Below are positions 18,220 through 28,799 of a stretch of DNA of 64,000 bases, piece after piece. Made by a program: the position numbers and the translations under genes. A model generated the notes under the pieces. The model ran no database searches and was not told the origin of the DNA. It saw nothing but the letters and a program-made list of their open reading frames with translations. Source of the DNA: Kovacikia minuta CCNUW1 (GTDB taxonomy: Bacteria; Cyanobacteriota; Cyanobacteriia; Leptolyngbyales; Leptolyngbyaceae); the NCBI RefSeq assembly GCF_020091585.1, contig NZ_CP083582.1, positions 620,001 through 684,000 of the forward strand, read 5' to 3'. How positions within the stretch are numbered: the first letter of the stretch is position 1; each line of letters begins with the position of its first letter.

Positions 18220-18985
18220 CTTTCTGCTGGATGAGAACATAGATTCTTTTGACCGTTCTTTTGCTGGTTATGCGTTGTATAGATTGGAAAGTGATTCTGA
18301 GAATGTTTTTGAAGCATTTATTGAGGAACTTAAGTCGGGAAAGCAGGTGTGGTGGGCAGTGACAGTAATTAATCGTTTTGTCGAACAATCTGAAACTTTC
18401 CTACAAGAAATTCTTGCATTATTAGAAACTCCATCGACACGCCTTCGAGGAATTTTAGCATTGGCTTATATGGGAAGGCTTCCTGATACTGAATTACAAG
18501 AATTCCTAATTCTATTAGAAAGTAGTGAGAAGATTGTACGCTTTACCGCCATTGATGCCTTAAGCAAACTGCATGACAAATCAAGCAAACTACATGACAA
18601 GTCAGAATGGCTTGTACAAACTTGTTTGTCTGTGCTTCAAAACAGGAGGTGCTCTTATGAAGAACGCTATTATGCAGCCAAATTATTGGGCGAGTTGGAA
18701 ATCACTTCTGAGATTCTTATAGAGGAGTTACTTACCCAGCTTCGAGATGACAATTCTACTCTACAAATCGAGGCTGCTATGGCAATTGGTAGGTTAGGCA
18801 AAAAGGTAGATTGGGTTATATCTTTGTTGATTCAGTGGATTGAGCAGCACCAGGATTCGGAGTTCGTAGGCAACGGGATTGATGCGTTGTGGGAGATAGT
18901 CGAGGGTAAGCGCATCTTAAAGAGTAGCCTTGGATACAGACGATTTACACAGATTGGGGGCAGCAATTCCAAATTCAAATTTTGA
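18220..18985 (+). pseudogene. NACHT NTPase 3' part (HEAT-like repeats) cut off by the IS30 element
   Basis: Continues the interrupted NACHT gene in the restored frame (FLLDENIDSFDRSFAGY...). It consists of HEAT-like helical repeats, such as PSTRLRGILALAYMGR, EKIVRFTAIDALSKL and DNSTLQIEAAMAIGRLG. An ORF start at 18209 lies inside the IS end and gives no real start. There is no ribosome-binding site, so translation is unlikely. The end (YRRFTQIGGSNSKFKF) does not look like a natural HEAT terminus and may itself be altered by downstream rearrangement. Confidence 0.8.
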
Positions 18986-19039
18986 CAATCAGGACACCCA
19001 ACCAGGAGGATAGGGAAGCCCCTGTGTGAAGGCAGTGAC

Positions 19040-19192
19040 ATGGAGCCAATGAGTCTGAGTTTTGGGACATTGCTGGGTTTTCTACAAGGTGCGATTGCTT
19101 CAATGAAAGACCCCCGACAAGCAAGCAATACGACCTGTTATAGCTTGAAAGACTCTGTGCTGGCTCTTTTTCGGTATCTTTATTTTAGTTGA
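19040..19192 (+). pseudogene. N-terminal fragment of a transposase
   Basis: Fifty codons reading MEPMSLSFGTLLGFLQGAIA then SMKDPRQASNTTCYSLKDSV and LALFRYLYFS. The motif around SMKDPRQ...YSLKDSVLA is typical of the first residues of an ISNCY-like cyanobacterial transposase, which would normally be several hundred residues. The rest is missing; the next bases belong to a toxin-antitoxin remnant. Confidence 0.55.
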
Positions 19193-19193
19193 G

Positions 19194-19349
19194 GCGTTGC
19201 CTGAAACGATTCAGGATGGGGATGAGGTTGAAGTTGCGATTACCTTGGTTTCAAAGAAGAAACTTCCATTCCCAACGTTTCATTTGGGTGTAAAAGACGA
19301 ATATTTGAATCGAGAAAAGATTTATGAGCCAGATTCGGATATTCTTTGA
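19194..19349 (+). pseudogene. Antitoxin-like remnant (partner of the PIN fragment)
   Basis: An open stretch without start: ALPETIQDGDEVEVAITLVS, then KKKLPFPTFHLGVKDEYLN and a C-terminus ending YEPDSDIL. It ends 26 bases inside the following PIN-domain start, the layout of VapBC-type operons. The AbrB/VapB-like N-terminal half is missing, replaced by the transposase fragment. Confidence 0.5.
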
Positions 19350-19392
19350 TACCAATGTTTTGGTTTATGCTCAGGAAGTATCGAATGATTAG
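19324..19392 (+). pseudogene. Truncated PIN-domain toxin (VapC-like)
   Basis: MSQIRIFFDTNVLVYAQEVS and three more codons to a stop. FFDTNVLVYA is the first strand and first catalytic Asp of a PIN ribonuclease. Only about 22 of the usual 130 residues remain, so it is inactive. It overlaps the antitoxin remnant. Confidence 0.6.
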
Positions 19393-19394
19393 AC

Positions 19395-19595
19395 ATGAAA
19401 AAGATTCGATATAGCAAAGACGTGGATGCATTGTTGGTTGAGGTTTCTGATGCAGCGATCGCCTACGCCGAGGATGAAGGATCGGTCATCCTGCATTATT
19501 CAGAGAATGAAAATCTCGTCCTGATTGAGATATTAGATGTGACAAAATTCATCACCGGAGAAGATGCTGACGTAATGATTCCCCTCTCTCGTTAA
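19395..19595 (+). CDS. DUF2283 family protein
   Basis: A 66-residue protein with the DUF2283 pattern: MKKIRYSKDVDALLVEVSDA and a central LHYSENENLVLIEILDVTKF. These small beta-rich proteins are common in cyanobacteria, often beside small toxin-antitoxin-like genes; no activity is established. It starts two bases after the PIN remnant and ends before a 15-bp inverted repeat. It is intact and could be expressed. Confidence 0.8.
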   Translation: MKKIRYSKDVDALLVEVSDAAIAYAEDEGSVILHYSENENLVLIEILDVTKFITGEDADVMIPLSR

Positions 19596-19602
19596 CCTAT
19601 TC

Positions 19603-19669
19603 AGATCCCCGACTTCTGGCAAAAACTCAGCATTACACAGTTTAACCCTACGGTAGAAGTCGGGGATCT
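19603..19669. repeat. Inverted pair of the 15-mer AGATCCCCGACTTCT
   Basis: Arms 19603-19617 and 19655-19669 are perfect 15-bp inverted copies, 37 bases apart. It may act as a terminator for the DUF2283 gene. A near-identical single copy is found at 14222-14236. Confidence 0.65.
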
Positions 19670-19808
19670 TTGCGGAAGTGAGTTTGCCGACTCTCAGGGG
19701 CGCGAATATGCAATGGCTGTCTTGAAAGCAGACGAAATTTTAGCGTTGCACTACCAGCTGACGGCTGTATGAAAAGATTCGCTCAATGGGCAAAATACTT
19801 ATGTCAGA

Positions 19809-20009
19809 ATTGAGGAAACCGTTATTTTCCCTACATCAGAGCAAGCGATCGCTTGTTTGCAATTCTGCCAGATGCTCTCAAATTATTACAGAGACATCAC
19901 CTTGTTTCGGTTTAATGATCTCACAGGAGCCGTATTCATTATGGCTGGAGAAAACCTCCAGATTCTTGTCCCTCAAAATGGAAAGTGGGTGTTTGTCGAT
20001 GAAACCTAA
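19809..20009 (+). CDS. DUF6888-like small protein, start unclear
   Basis: The frame encodes RIEETVIFPTSEQAIACLQF followed by CQMLSNYYRDITLFRFND, LTGAVFIMAGENLQILVPQN and GKWVFVDET. This fits the pattern I know as DUF6888 (CQMLSNYYR...LFR...IYILAGE...G.W.F). There is no ATG, GTG or TTG in a suitable place; an ATT at 19809 is the nearest candidate, so the 5' end may be damaged. The same frame upstream (19680-19772) encodes an unassigned stretch, EFADSQGREYAMAVLKADEI. The stop overlaps the start of the DUF6887-like gene, suggesting coupled translation. Function unknown. Confidence 0.45.
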   Translation: MEETVIFPTSEQAIACLQFCQMLSNYYRDITLFRFNDLTGAVFIMAGENLQILVPQNGKWVFVDET

Positions 20010-20202
20010 CTTTGAAGAAATGCCCTGGGCAGAACTGAGAGCTTACGTCCTGGCTCATCGAGAAGATATGGAAGCTCTCACCATCTTCATGAGCCGCTGT
20101 AAACCTGCGCCAAACGCTCAAGGCTACAGCTTTCCGTTCACAGAAGAAGGAATGAAGCAAATGGATGAAGTCTTTCGGCGTAAACTCAATGGTGAAACTT
20201 AA
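19999..20202 (+). CDS. DUF6887-like small protein
   Basis: A 67-residue protein: MKPNFEEMPWAELRAYVLAH, then REDMEALTIFMSRCKPAPNA and a C-terminal helix. It fits the cyanobacterial DUF6887 pattern (MKPxFxxMxxxELxAYxLxHRxD). The start overlaps the DUF6888-like stop (ATG at 19999, TAA at 20007). A longer frame from 19786 is open but its first 70 codons are the out-of-frame reading of the DUF6888-like gene. Function unknown; the pairing hints at a two-component small system. Confidence 0.6.
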   Translation: MKPNFEEMPWAELRAYVLAHREDMEALTIFMSRCKPAPNAQGYSFPFTEEGMKQMDEVFRRKLNGET

Positions 20203-20557
20203 TCCAGAACCAATTTCTGATGAAGACGCTGCCAAGCTCAAAGCTGAATTTGCCGCAGAAGATCAGGCAATGGCTGAAGCAGCACTGGCTGATTATCTTC
20301 CAATGCTTCAGCGAGAGGATCAGGCGATGAAGCCCAACTTTGAGCAGATGACGGATGCTGAATTGAAAGCCTGTGCGATCGCTCATCGGGATGAAATCGA
20401 GCCTTGACGGGTTTTATTCGATCGCCGCAGTCCAGACTCAGAAGCTATTCTCTTCCACGCTCCAAAAACGGAGGAAGAATGGCAGCAACAGTTGGAGATT
20501 ATCGTGCCGATTCTGGAGAAGGACAGGGCAAAAGAGAAGAATCGTCAGCGGGAGTAA
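20189..20557 (+). pseudogene. Second DUF6887-like gene fused to an acidic leader, with in-frame TGA
   Basis: From ATG 20189 the frame gives MVKLNPEPISDEDAAKLKAE and a further acidic Ala/Glu-rich helix, then at 20327 a second MKPNFEQMTDAELKACAIAH typical of DUF6887. A TGA at 20405-20407 interrupts the frame after RDEIEP. The frame resumes as RVLFDRRSPDSEAILFHAPK and ends at 20557 (KEKNRQRE). The leader and the DUF6887 part may originally have been two genes. Either the stop is a real nonsense mutation or one base is misread. Confidence 0.55.
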
Positions 20558-20698
20558 AATGTATCCTCGGTTTCATGGGCAGGTTGCACCGGGTGTGCAT
20601 TCGGGGGCTGTACCACCTTCGTCAAGGGAGATGGGTTCTTTGAGTTTGATAGAGTCAAACAGTTGAAACTGGCTCATTGCTGATTCAGGCAGAATCAC

Positions 20699-21394
20699 CT
20701 AGTTTTTGGTTAACCCGTTCTCCAAAGCATATCTGACCAGTTCGGTGCGGCTGTTGGTGCCAGTTTTGCTAAACAGGCGGCTGACGTACTTTTCCACATT
20801 GCGGACGCTGGTTTCCAGACGGCGGGCAATTTCTTTGTTCATCAAGCCATCCACAACCAGATCCAGGACGCTTTGTTCCCTGGGGGTGAAATCGATCTTG
20901 ATCGTGTTGGGGGATTGGGCGATCGTGCCCTTTTGCGTCAGCATGGCTCGAATTTCGGCAATTTGTCGTGCCATCTCCGCCAGATTGTGCCCGCCATCAT
21001 CGGCAGCAGCGGCTTGCAGCGCTTTTTGCTTCTCCAGCAGATTGGTCACAACCGCCACCAATTCATCCGGATCAAACGGCTTGGAAATATAAGCATCACA
21101 CCCTGCGTTATACCCCTGAATGCGATCGGCTGTCATTCCCCGTGCGGTCAGAAACACCACAGGCAGAGTTTTGAATTGGGGATCTTCTCGCAGTTGTTTA
21201 AGAAACTGGTAGCCATCCACTTGAGGCATCATAATGTCAGTAATCACCAGGTCGGGTAACTTCTGATGCGCCAGTTCCAGACCTTCATGGGCATTGCTGG
21301 CCACATCTACTGTAAACCCACTATCCTCCAGATAAGCCTGAACAGCCTCACGCAGTCCCGGCTCATCATCAACTAATAACAGCTGATCTGACAT
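20699..21394 (-). CDS. NarL/LuxR-type response regulator, Rre1/Ycf29-like
   Basis: Two-component DNA-binding regulator. The receiver at the N-terminus has LLVDDEPG, the phospho-acceptor in VITDIMMPQVDGYQF, and SKPFDPDEL. The C-terminal LuxR-type helix-turn-helix is FTPREQSVLDLVVDGLMNKE followed by SVRNVEKYVSRLFSKTG. The phrases VFLTARGM, GCDAYISKPFDP and RTELVRYALENGL match Ycf29/Rre1 of cyanobacteria and red algal plastids as I know them; in Synechocystis Rre1 acts with Hik2/Hik34 in salt and heat responses. The ATG at 21394 gives the normal receiver start; an upstream ATG at 21451 would add 19 residues. Confidence 0.75.
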   Translation of the reverse strand: MSDQLLLVDDEPGLREAVQAYLEDSGFTVDVASNAHEGLELAHQKLPDLVITDIMMPQVDGYQFLKQLREDPQFKTLPVVFLTARGMTADRIQGYNAGCDAYISKPFDPDELVAVVTNLLEKQKALQAAAADDGGHNLAEMARQIAEIRAMLTQKGTIAQSPNTIKIDFTPREQSVLDLVVDGLMNKEIARRLETSVRNVEKYVSRLFSKTGTNSRTELVRYALENGLTKN

Positions 21395-21618
21395 TTGAAT
21401 GCTCTCTCCTACTACCGCTTGCCCACTTTCATTGTAGCCATAGCTGTCCATTTGCTTATGATGGGAGTTTTCGGAGGGGAGTATGAAGGCAGAGGGGAGA
21501 GGGGAGAAGGGGGAGAGGGGAGGGTGGGAGGCGAGGCGAGGAGCTAGTTTTTATTCTTCATCCTTTATCCTTTCCCTATCACCTACCCATGCTTCAGTTT
21601 CGTTAGGAGAGAAAATCT

Positions 21619-21813
21619 ATGAATGATGCAGAACAATGGTTTGTCGTGAGGCAGGAGAATGGGCAGTGTGCGGTTTTACCGACAAGCCAAATTGATCCCA
21701 AGCAGGAAGGCGATTCTACTTCACGAGAACAGTGGGGACCCTACGCTTCCCAGCAGGAAGCGATCGCCCGCCGTGTGGGGTTAATTCGCGCTGGAAAATG
21801 CCAACCCGTTTAG
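21619..21813 (+). CDS. Small conserved-type hypothetical protein (64 aa)
   Basis: A 64-residue soluble protein: MNDAEQWFVVRQENGQCAVL, ending EAIARRVGLIRAGKCQPV. The start has TTAGGAGAG about 8 bases upstream. The WF/W aromatic start, the WGPYASQQEAIARRVGLIRAG end and normal codon use point to a real gene that I associate with cyanobacteria. No named domain. It stands alone between a G-rich repeat region and the convergent protease gene. Confidence 0.65.
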   Translation: MNDAEQWFVVRQENGQCAVLPTSQIDPKQEGDSTSREQWGPYASQQEAIARRVGLIRAGKCQPV

Positions 21814-21814
21814 G

Positions 21815-21893
21815 AGAGTTATGAGTTCTAAGTTTTGAGTTTTAAGTTGAGAAATACCTAACTCAAAACTTAAAACTTAGAACTTAAAACTCT
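21815..21893. terminator. Imperfect AT-rich inverted repeat between convergent genes
   Basis: Interleaved copies of AACTTAAAACTC-type units and their complement form a long imperfect hairpin between the 64-aa protein gene and the protease gene. It is built from the same 7-bp unit families seen in other spacers. A bidirectional terminator role is inferred. Confidence 0.4.
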
Positions 21894-23204
21894 CTAAGAC
21901 TTTGTATTCGGTCGGGGGGTTTGTTGGGCTTTGATTTGTTGGGTAAGGACCTCTAGCCCCTTTGAATACTGGGGATCGGCAGGGGTGCCAATTTTGTCGC
22001 GATCGGCAGTTAAGGCCTTGCGCTGCTCCTCGCTCAGCTTCAGTTCCACATCAGGATCGATGCCATGTTTGTTGATATCTCGACCGTTGGGGGTCAGGTA
22101 CTTGGCGATCGTGACGGCTAAACCGGAACAATCCTTACCGGGACCTGCACAGTCAGTCAGGCTGCGGACTGATTGCACCAATCCCTTACCAAAAGTCTTT
22201 GTGCCAACAATCTTTGCCCGTTTGTTGTCTTGCAGTGCCCCAGAGAGAATTTCGCTGGCACTGGCGGAACCACCATCAACCAGGACAACCAGGGGTTTAT
22301 CGGTGAGGGCACGGTTATTTGCCTGTTCCCGATCCTGTTCGCCCTGGCGATTAACCGTAGAGACAATGCCACCTTCTTTCAGCCACATGCGGGCAATATC
22401 AACGCTGGTGTAGAGCAGCCCACCCGGATTGGAGCGCAGATCGAGGATATAGCCATTCACTCCTTGCTTCTCCAGCTTCTCGATCGCCGCCTTCATCTCC
22501 GCTGGGGCATTGGCGCTGAACTGGACGAGTCGGATATAACCAACATCACCAGTCGGGCTTTTTTGTAGGCTGTAGCGAACGGGGTGAATTTCGATCTTTG
22601 CCCGTTTGAGCTTGTATTCAAGCTGTTTATCGCCCCGCAAAATCGTCAACGTCACCTGGGTGTTGGCTGGTCCCCGAATCAGCGTCACAGCTTTGTTGAC
22701 ATCCATTCCTTCCGTACTCTTGCCATCAATATTGGTAATGATGTCTTTCGACTGAATACCAGCCGTAAAGGCGGGTGAATCTTCGATGGGGGCAATCACG
22801 GTAAGCTTTTTCGTTTTTTCGTCTGCTGCTAATTGAATACCTACTCCGGTCAATTCTCCAGAGGTATCAATTTGCATATTGCGAAATTCTTGCGGGTCCA
22901 TAAAGCGGGTGTAGGGATCACCCAACTTTTTCAGCATCTCCCGAATTGACTTGTAAGCATCTTCCTTTGTGTTGTAAGACTTACCCAAATACTCCTGACG
23001 GACTTTTTTCCAATCGACCGCATTAAAGGTGCCATCTACGTACTGTTGGTCGATGATCTGCCAGACTTCATCCACCAATTCTTTGGGACTCTCACTAAAA
23101 AAGGCTTGTCCAGCAGATAGGTGTAGCCCGGCCCCAGTTACGGTCATCGCACCAACTGCAACAGCGGTTGCGCCTAAAACAAGCCCACGTTTTGTGATTG
23201 CCAT
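21894..23204 (-). CDS. ctp: Carboxyl-terminal processing protease (peptidase S41)
   Basis: Exported serine protease of the Ctp/tail-specific family, working in the thylakoid lumen or periplasm. In cyanobacteria CtpA matures the D1 protein, while CtpB and CtpC have other targets; which paralogue this is cannot be settled from sequence alone. The N-terminus has a signal or anchor segment (residues 8-35), the S41 N-terminal helical region follows, a PDZ domain covers about 110-190 with the binding loop ELTGVGIQL, and the catalytic core has LRSNPGGLL, the nucleophile in DGGSASASEIL (about 313) and the general base in GTKTFGKGLVQS. Length (436 aa) is normal for the family. Confidence 0.9.
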   Translation of the reverse strand: MAITKRGLVLGATAVAVGAMTVTGAGLHLSAGQAFFSESPKELVDEVWQIIDQQYVDGTFNAVDWKKVRQEYLGKSYNTKEDAYKSIREMLKKLGDPYTRFMDPQEFRNMQIDTSGELTGVGIQLAADEKTKKLTVIAPIEDSPAFTAGIQSKDIITNIDGKSTEGMDVNKAVTLIRGPANTQVTLTILRGDKQLEYKLKRAKIEIHPVRYSLQKSPTGDVGYIRLVQFSANAPAEMKAAIEKLEKQGVNGYILDLRSNPGGLLYTSVDIARMWLKEGGIVSTVNRQGEQDREQANNRALTDKPLVVLVDGGSASASEILSGALQDNKRAKIVGTKTFGKGLVQSVRSLTDCAGPGKDCSGLAVTIAKYLTPNGRDINKHGIDPDVELKLSEEQRKALTADRDKIGTPADPQYSKGLEVLTQQIKAQQTPRPNTKS

Positions 23205-23449
23205 ATGCCTGAGTCAAGGGAGAAACTGCAAAGATTATGCTCAATCTAACATAGGCGATCGTGTGAGGTGTCTCAGGGGGGTATCTAAACTGTGAAGTTA
23301 GGTGACAAACTGCTGTGCAGGGATTGGGAAGGTGGAAGGCAGAGGTCAGACTTCGGCATGAGCTTCGACGTGAGCGCCCAATTGATGGACGCTCAGTCAA
23401 ACGAGGGCAAAAGGTTATCCTCACCCCTCATCCCTCACGCTAACTGGCC

Positions 23450-25194
<1,745 letters not shown>

Positions 25195-25266
25195 ATGATC
25201 CTATGTAATTCTGGTGGAAAAGGGGGGTAGGGGGTAGGGGGTAGGGAAAGGATGAAGGATAAAAAA

Positions 25267-25357
25267 GGCAGAGGGCAGAAGGCAGAGGGCAGAAGGGAGG
25301 AGTCAGGAGCTAGGAGCCAGAATTAACTCAAAACTTAAAACTTATAACTCAAAACTC
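25267..25357. repeat. Ordered 7-bp array (GGCAGAR, GGGAGGA, GTCAGGA, GCCAGAA, TTAACTC, AAAACTT)
   Basis: Thirteen phased 7-bp units: four GGCAGAG/GGCAGAA, then GGGAGGA, GTCAGGA, GCTAGGA, GCCAGAA, TTAACTC, two AAAACTT, ATAACTC, AAAACTC. It lies between groEL and fabG and shares unit order with the arrays at 59933-60079 and (reverse orientation) 62268-62336. Confidence 0.9.
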
Positions 25358-25379
25358 TTCCCCCACACCCCACACCCCA

Positions 25380-26198
<819 letters not shown>

Positions 26199-26524
26199 TC
26201 ATCATAGAGGAAAGGGGTGCGTTGGGTGAGGGGTGAGGGGTGAGGGCGGTTCGGAATGCAAGATCAAAGATTACCGGGTTAATAAGTTTTGAGTTAGGGA
26301 AGGAAATGAGGGGGATGAGTAGAAGGAGAGAGAGGCAGCAGTAAACGGGAAAGGAGAGCATTTTTATCCTTGATCCTTTATCCTTTCCTTGACTTCTGAC
26401 TCCTGACCCCCCTAGCTCCTAACCCCTCGCCCCCAGCCAAATCTAAAATCTCTGCTTCCTTCCCAGCCAGAAGCCTGAAAGGGCGAATTAGCATAAAGAA
26501 ACTACTCGATCGGAGACTTAGGAG

Positions 26525-26941
26525 ATGGCAGTCAAAAAACAGTTCAGTAGCTTTCAGGAATTGGTTTCTGGGTCTGATACGCCAGTCCTGGTGGATTTTT
26601 ATGCAACCTGGTGTGGTCCCTGCCAAATGATGGCAGGAATTTTGGAGCAGGTGAATGCCCAAATGAAGCACCAGTTGAAGGTCATTAAGATCGATACCGA
26701 AAAGTATCCGAACCTGGCGTCGGAATATCAGATCTATGCTTTGCCCACGCTGGTGCTGTTTAAGCAAGGACAACCCGTAGAACGAATTGAGGGCGTGCTA
26801 CCTGCGGATCAGTTGATTCAGCGATTAAAGGGATTGGTTTGGGGGGAAGGGGGAAGGGCGAAGGGCGAAGGGGAGGGGCGAAGGGGAGGGGGGATGAAAG
26901 TCATTTTCGTTTCTCCCTTCCCTTTCCCCTTCCCTCCCTAA
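26525..26941 (+). CDS. Thioredoxin (y-type/TrxQ-like) with a repeat-derived C-terminal extension
   Basis: Small dithiol-disulfide oxidoreductase with the active site DFYATWCGPCQMMAGI and the cis-proline in ALPTLVLFKQG. The start MAVKKQFSSFQELVSG has GGAGACTTAGGAG just before the ATG. The sequence around the active site resembles the cyanobacterial y-type TrxQ. The thioredoxin fold ends near LKGLVW (residue about 107). The remaining 31 residues (GEGGRAKGEGEG... PFPFPFPP) are translated from a G-rich short-repeat array and its C-rich complement, so the normal stop appears lost. Confidence 0.9.
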   Translation: MAVKKQFSSFQELVSGSDTPVLVDFYATWCGPCQMMAGILEQVNAQMKHQLKVIKIDTEKYPNLASEYQIYALPTLVLFKQGQPVERIEGVLPADQLIQRLKGLVWGEGGRAKGEGEGRRGGGMKVIFVSPFPFPFPP

Positions 26942-27191
26942 CCCCTGAAACTCCCTATTTATAGGGGTTGCTTATGGTTTCGCAACTTTAAAATTAGTAA
27001 AAAAATCCCAAAAGCTATATATCTTAAAGGTTTCATCGATCCAGATTCGATTAGACACTCTAGAATAGGGCATTGGAAATTCCAGTCTGAGGGAGTTTCA
27101 GCCGTTCTACCAAAATCTCTCAGAATTTTTGCCTAAGTCTTGCTTAGGATTTGTGCAAAGTAAGACGTATTCCATACAACAAGGAGATTCT

Positions 27192-27494
27192 ATGAACAAA
27201 GGCGAGTTAGTGGATGCTGTGGCGGAGAAAGCCAGCGTAACGAAAAAGCAAGCGGATGCTGTGCTGACTGCCGCCCTTGAAGCGATCGTTGATGCGGTGA
27301 GTGGTGGAGATAAGGTAACGCTGGTTGGATTTGGCTCTTTCGAGCCGAGGGAGCGCAAAGCTCGTGAAGGGCGTAACCCAAAAACTGGAGCAAAAATGAA
27401 TATTCCAGCCACCAAGGTGCCTGCATTTTCGGCTGGCAAACTGTTTAGGGAAAAGGTGGCTCCAGTGCCAGCTCCGGCTGGCAAGAAAAAGTAG
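27192..27494 (+). CDS. HU-family DNA-binding protein
   Basis: Nucleoid-associated histone-like protein of 100 residues: MNKGELVDAVAEKASVTKKQ forms the dimer helices, VTLVGFGSFEPRERKAREGR the beta saddle, and GRNPKTGAKMNIPA the DNA-bending arm with its proline. The C-terminus PAPAGKKK is a common cyanobacterial tail. AAGGAG lies 8-9 bases before the ATG at 27192. The upstream frame opens at 27129, but the AT-rich 250-bp leader is more likely promoter and untranslated region. The CobD-like gene begins 9 bp after the stop and may be co-transcribed. Confidence 0.95.
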   Translation: MNKGELVDAVAEKASVTKKQADAVLTAALEAIVDAVSGGDKVTLVGFGSFEPRERKAREGRNPKTGAKMNIPATKVPAFSAGKLFREKVAPVPAPAGKKK

Positions 27495-27503
27495 GCAAAA
27501 GGT

Positions 27504-28658
27504 GTGAAACGCTCTGTTTATCGTCCATTGCATGGGGGGAATTTGGTTTGGGCAGCATCCCTGGCAAACTGTTCCCCCTCTGCTATTCTTGATTTTTCCG
27601 CCAGTATCAATCCGCTGGGTCCGCCTGCGTCTGCGATCGCTACCCTTCAATCCCATCTCGCAGATCTGAAGACCTATCCCGACCCCCAATACCACCAATT
27701 GCGGTCTGCCCTCAGTCAGTTTCACCACATTCCACCCGCATGGATTCTTCCCGGTAACGGTGCCGCTGAACTATTAACCTGGGCTTGCCGAGATTTAGCC
27801 AAACAGTCCGTTACCTGTCTGATTACGCCTGCGTTTGGTGATTATTCAAGGGCACTAAACGCCTTTGAGGCGAGGATTAAGGAATTTTTGCTGGCGTCTG
27901 TGGAATATGGTTTTGGTGGTTTTTCACCGAAGGATTTAGGATTTTGGGGATTTGATTGGCGTACATACTTACAAACCCTCAATCTTGAGATTTCAGATCC
28001 AACCGTTGGATTGTTGATGAATAATCCCCATAATCCAACGGGTGTCCTTTTTCCTAAAGAGGTGATTCAGGAGGCTCTGAGCGAGTTTGCGCTGGTTGTG
28101 GTGGATGAGGCATTTATGGACTTTCTGCCACCGGAGGAGCACCAGAGTATGATTGATGCGGTGCAAAATTATCCGAATTTGGTGGTGTTGCGATCGCTAA
28201 CCAAGTTCTACAGCCTGCCCGGATTACGGTTAGGATATGCAATCGCCCATCCCGATCGACTACAACGCTGGCAACAATGGCGTGATCCCTGGTCAGTTAA
28301 TGCATTGGCAGCAGCCGTCGGTGAAGTTGTAGTTCAGGATATCGAGTTTCAACAACAAACCTGGAACTGGTTAACCCAAGCCAAACGGAAGCTTTTCCAG
28401 GGGTTAGAAGCCTTGCCAGGATTAACTCCACAGCCAGGTGTGGCTAACTTCCTGCTGGTGCAATCATCCTATTCAGTGATGGAACTGCAAATCGCCCTGC
28501 TGGAACGGCATCAGATTCTAATTCGTGATTGTATGAGTTTCCCTGCACTCGGCGATCGCTATTTCCGGGTTGCCGTTCGTACCGAGGAAGAGAACCAACG
28601 GTTGTTGACAGGACTGGCGGAGGTTCTTGGGGAGTGGGGAGTAGGGAGTAGGGAGTAG
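27504..28658 (+). CDS. CobD-like / HisC-like PLP-dependent aminotransferase (probable threonine-phosphate decarboxylase)
   Basis: Fold-type I PLP enzyme. HGGNLVWAA and LDFSASINPLGPP are typical of CobD, the threonine-phosphate decarboxylase that makes aminopropanol phosphate for the cobalamin side chain; histidinol-phosphate aminotransferase is the close alternative. MNNPHNPTG and DEAFMDFL bind PLP, and the lysine is in SLTKFYSLPGLRLGY. Start is a GTG at 27504, the only one that keeps the HGGN motif at the N-terminus. The C-terminal LGEWGVGSRE and its stop come from GGGAGTA-type repeats, so the end may be slightly altered. No other cobalamin genes are in the window. Confidence 0.75.
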   Translation: MKRSVYRPLHGGNLVWAASLANCSPSAILDFSASINPLGPPASAIATLQSHLADLKTYPDPQYHQLRSALSQFHHIPPAWILPGNGAAELLTWACRDLAKQSVTCLITPAFGDYSRALNAFEARIKEFLLASVEYGFGGFSPKDLGFWGFDWRTYLQTLNLEISDPTVGLLMNNPHNPTGVLFPKEVIQEALSEFALVVVDEAFMDFLPPEEHQSMIDAVQNYPNLVVLRSLTKFYSLPGLRLGYAIAHPDRLQRWQQWRDPWSVNALAAAVGEVVVQDIEFQQQTWNWLTQAKRKLFQGLEALPGLTPQPGVANFLLVQSSYSVMELQIALLERHQILIRDCMSFPALGDRYFRVAVRTEEENQRLLTGLAEVLGEWGVGSRE

Positions 28659-28799
28659 GGAGTAGATAAAAAACCAAAGATTACAATGCATCTCCTTCGC
28701 CCTTCGCCTTTCCCCCTTCGCCCTTCCCCCTTCGCCCTTCCCCCCTTCCCCCTTCCCCAACTTAAAACTCAAAACGCTCTAACTCCCTCCTCTTCCCCT

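Noticed and set aside
19786-19998. A 138-residue frame from 19786
   Set aside because: Its first 70 codons are the wrong frame of the DUF6888-like gene; only the part from 19999 is protein-like.
28686-28799. A longer N-terminus for the flavoprotein (MHLLRPSPFPLRPSPF...)
   Set aside because: It is translated from CCTTCGCCC-type short repeats; the FAD motif begins right after the ATG at 28800.
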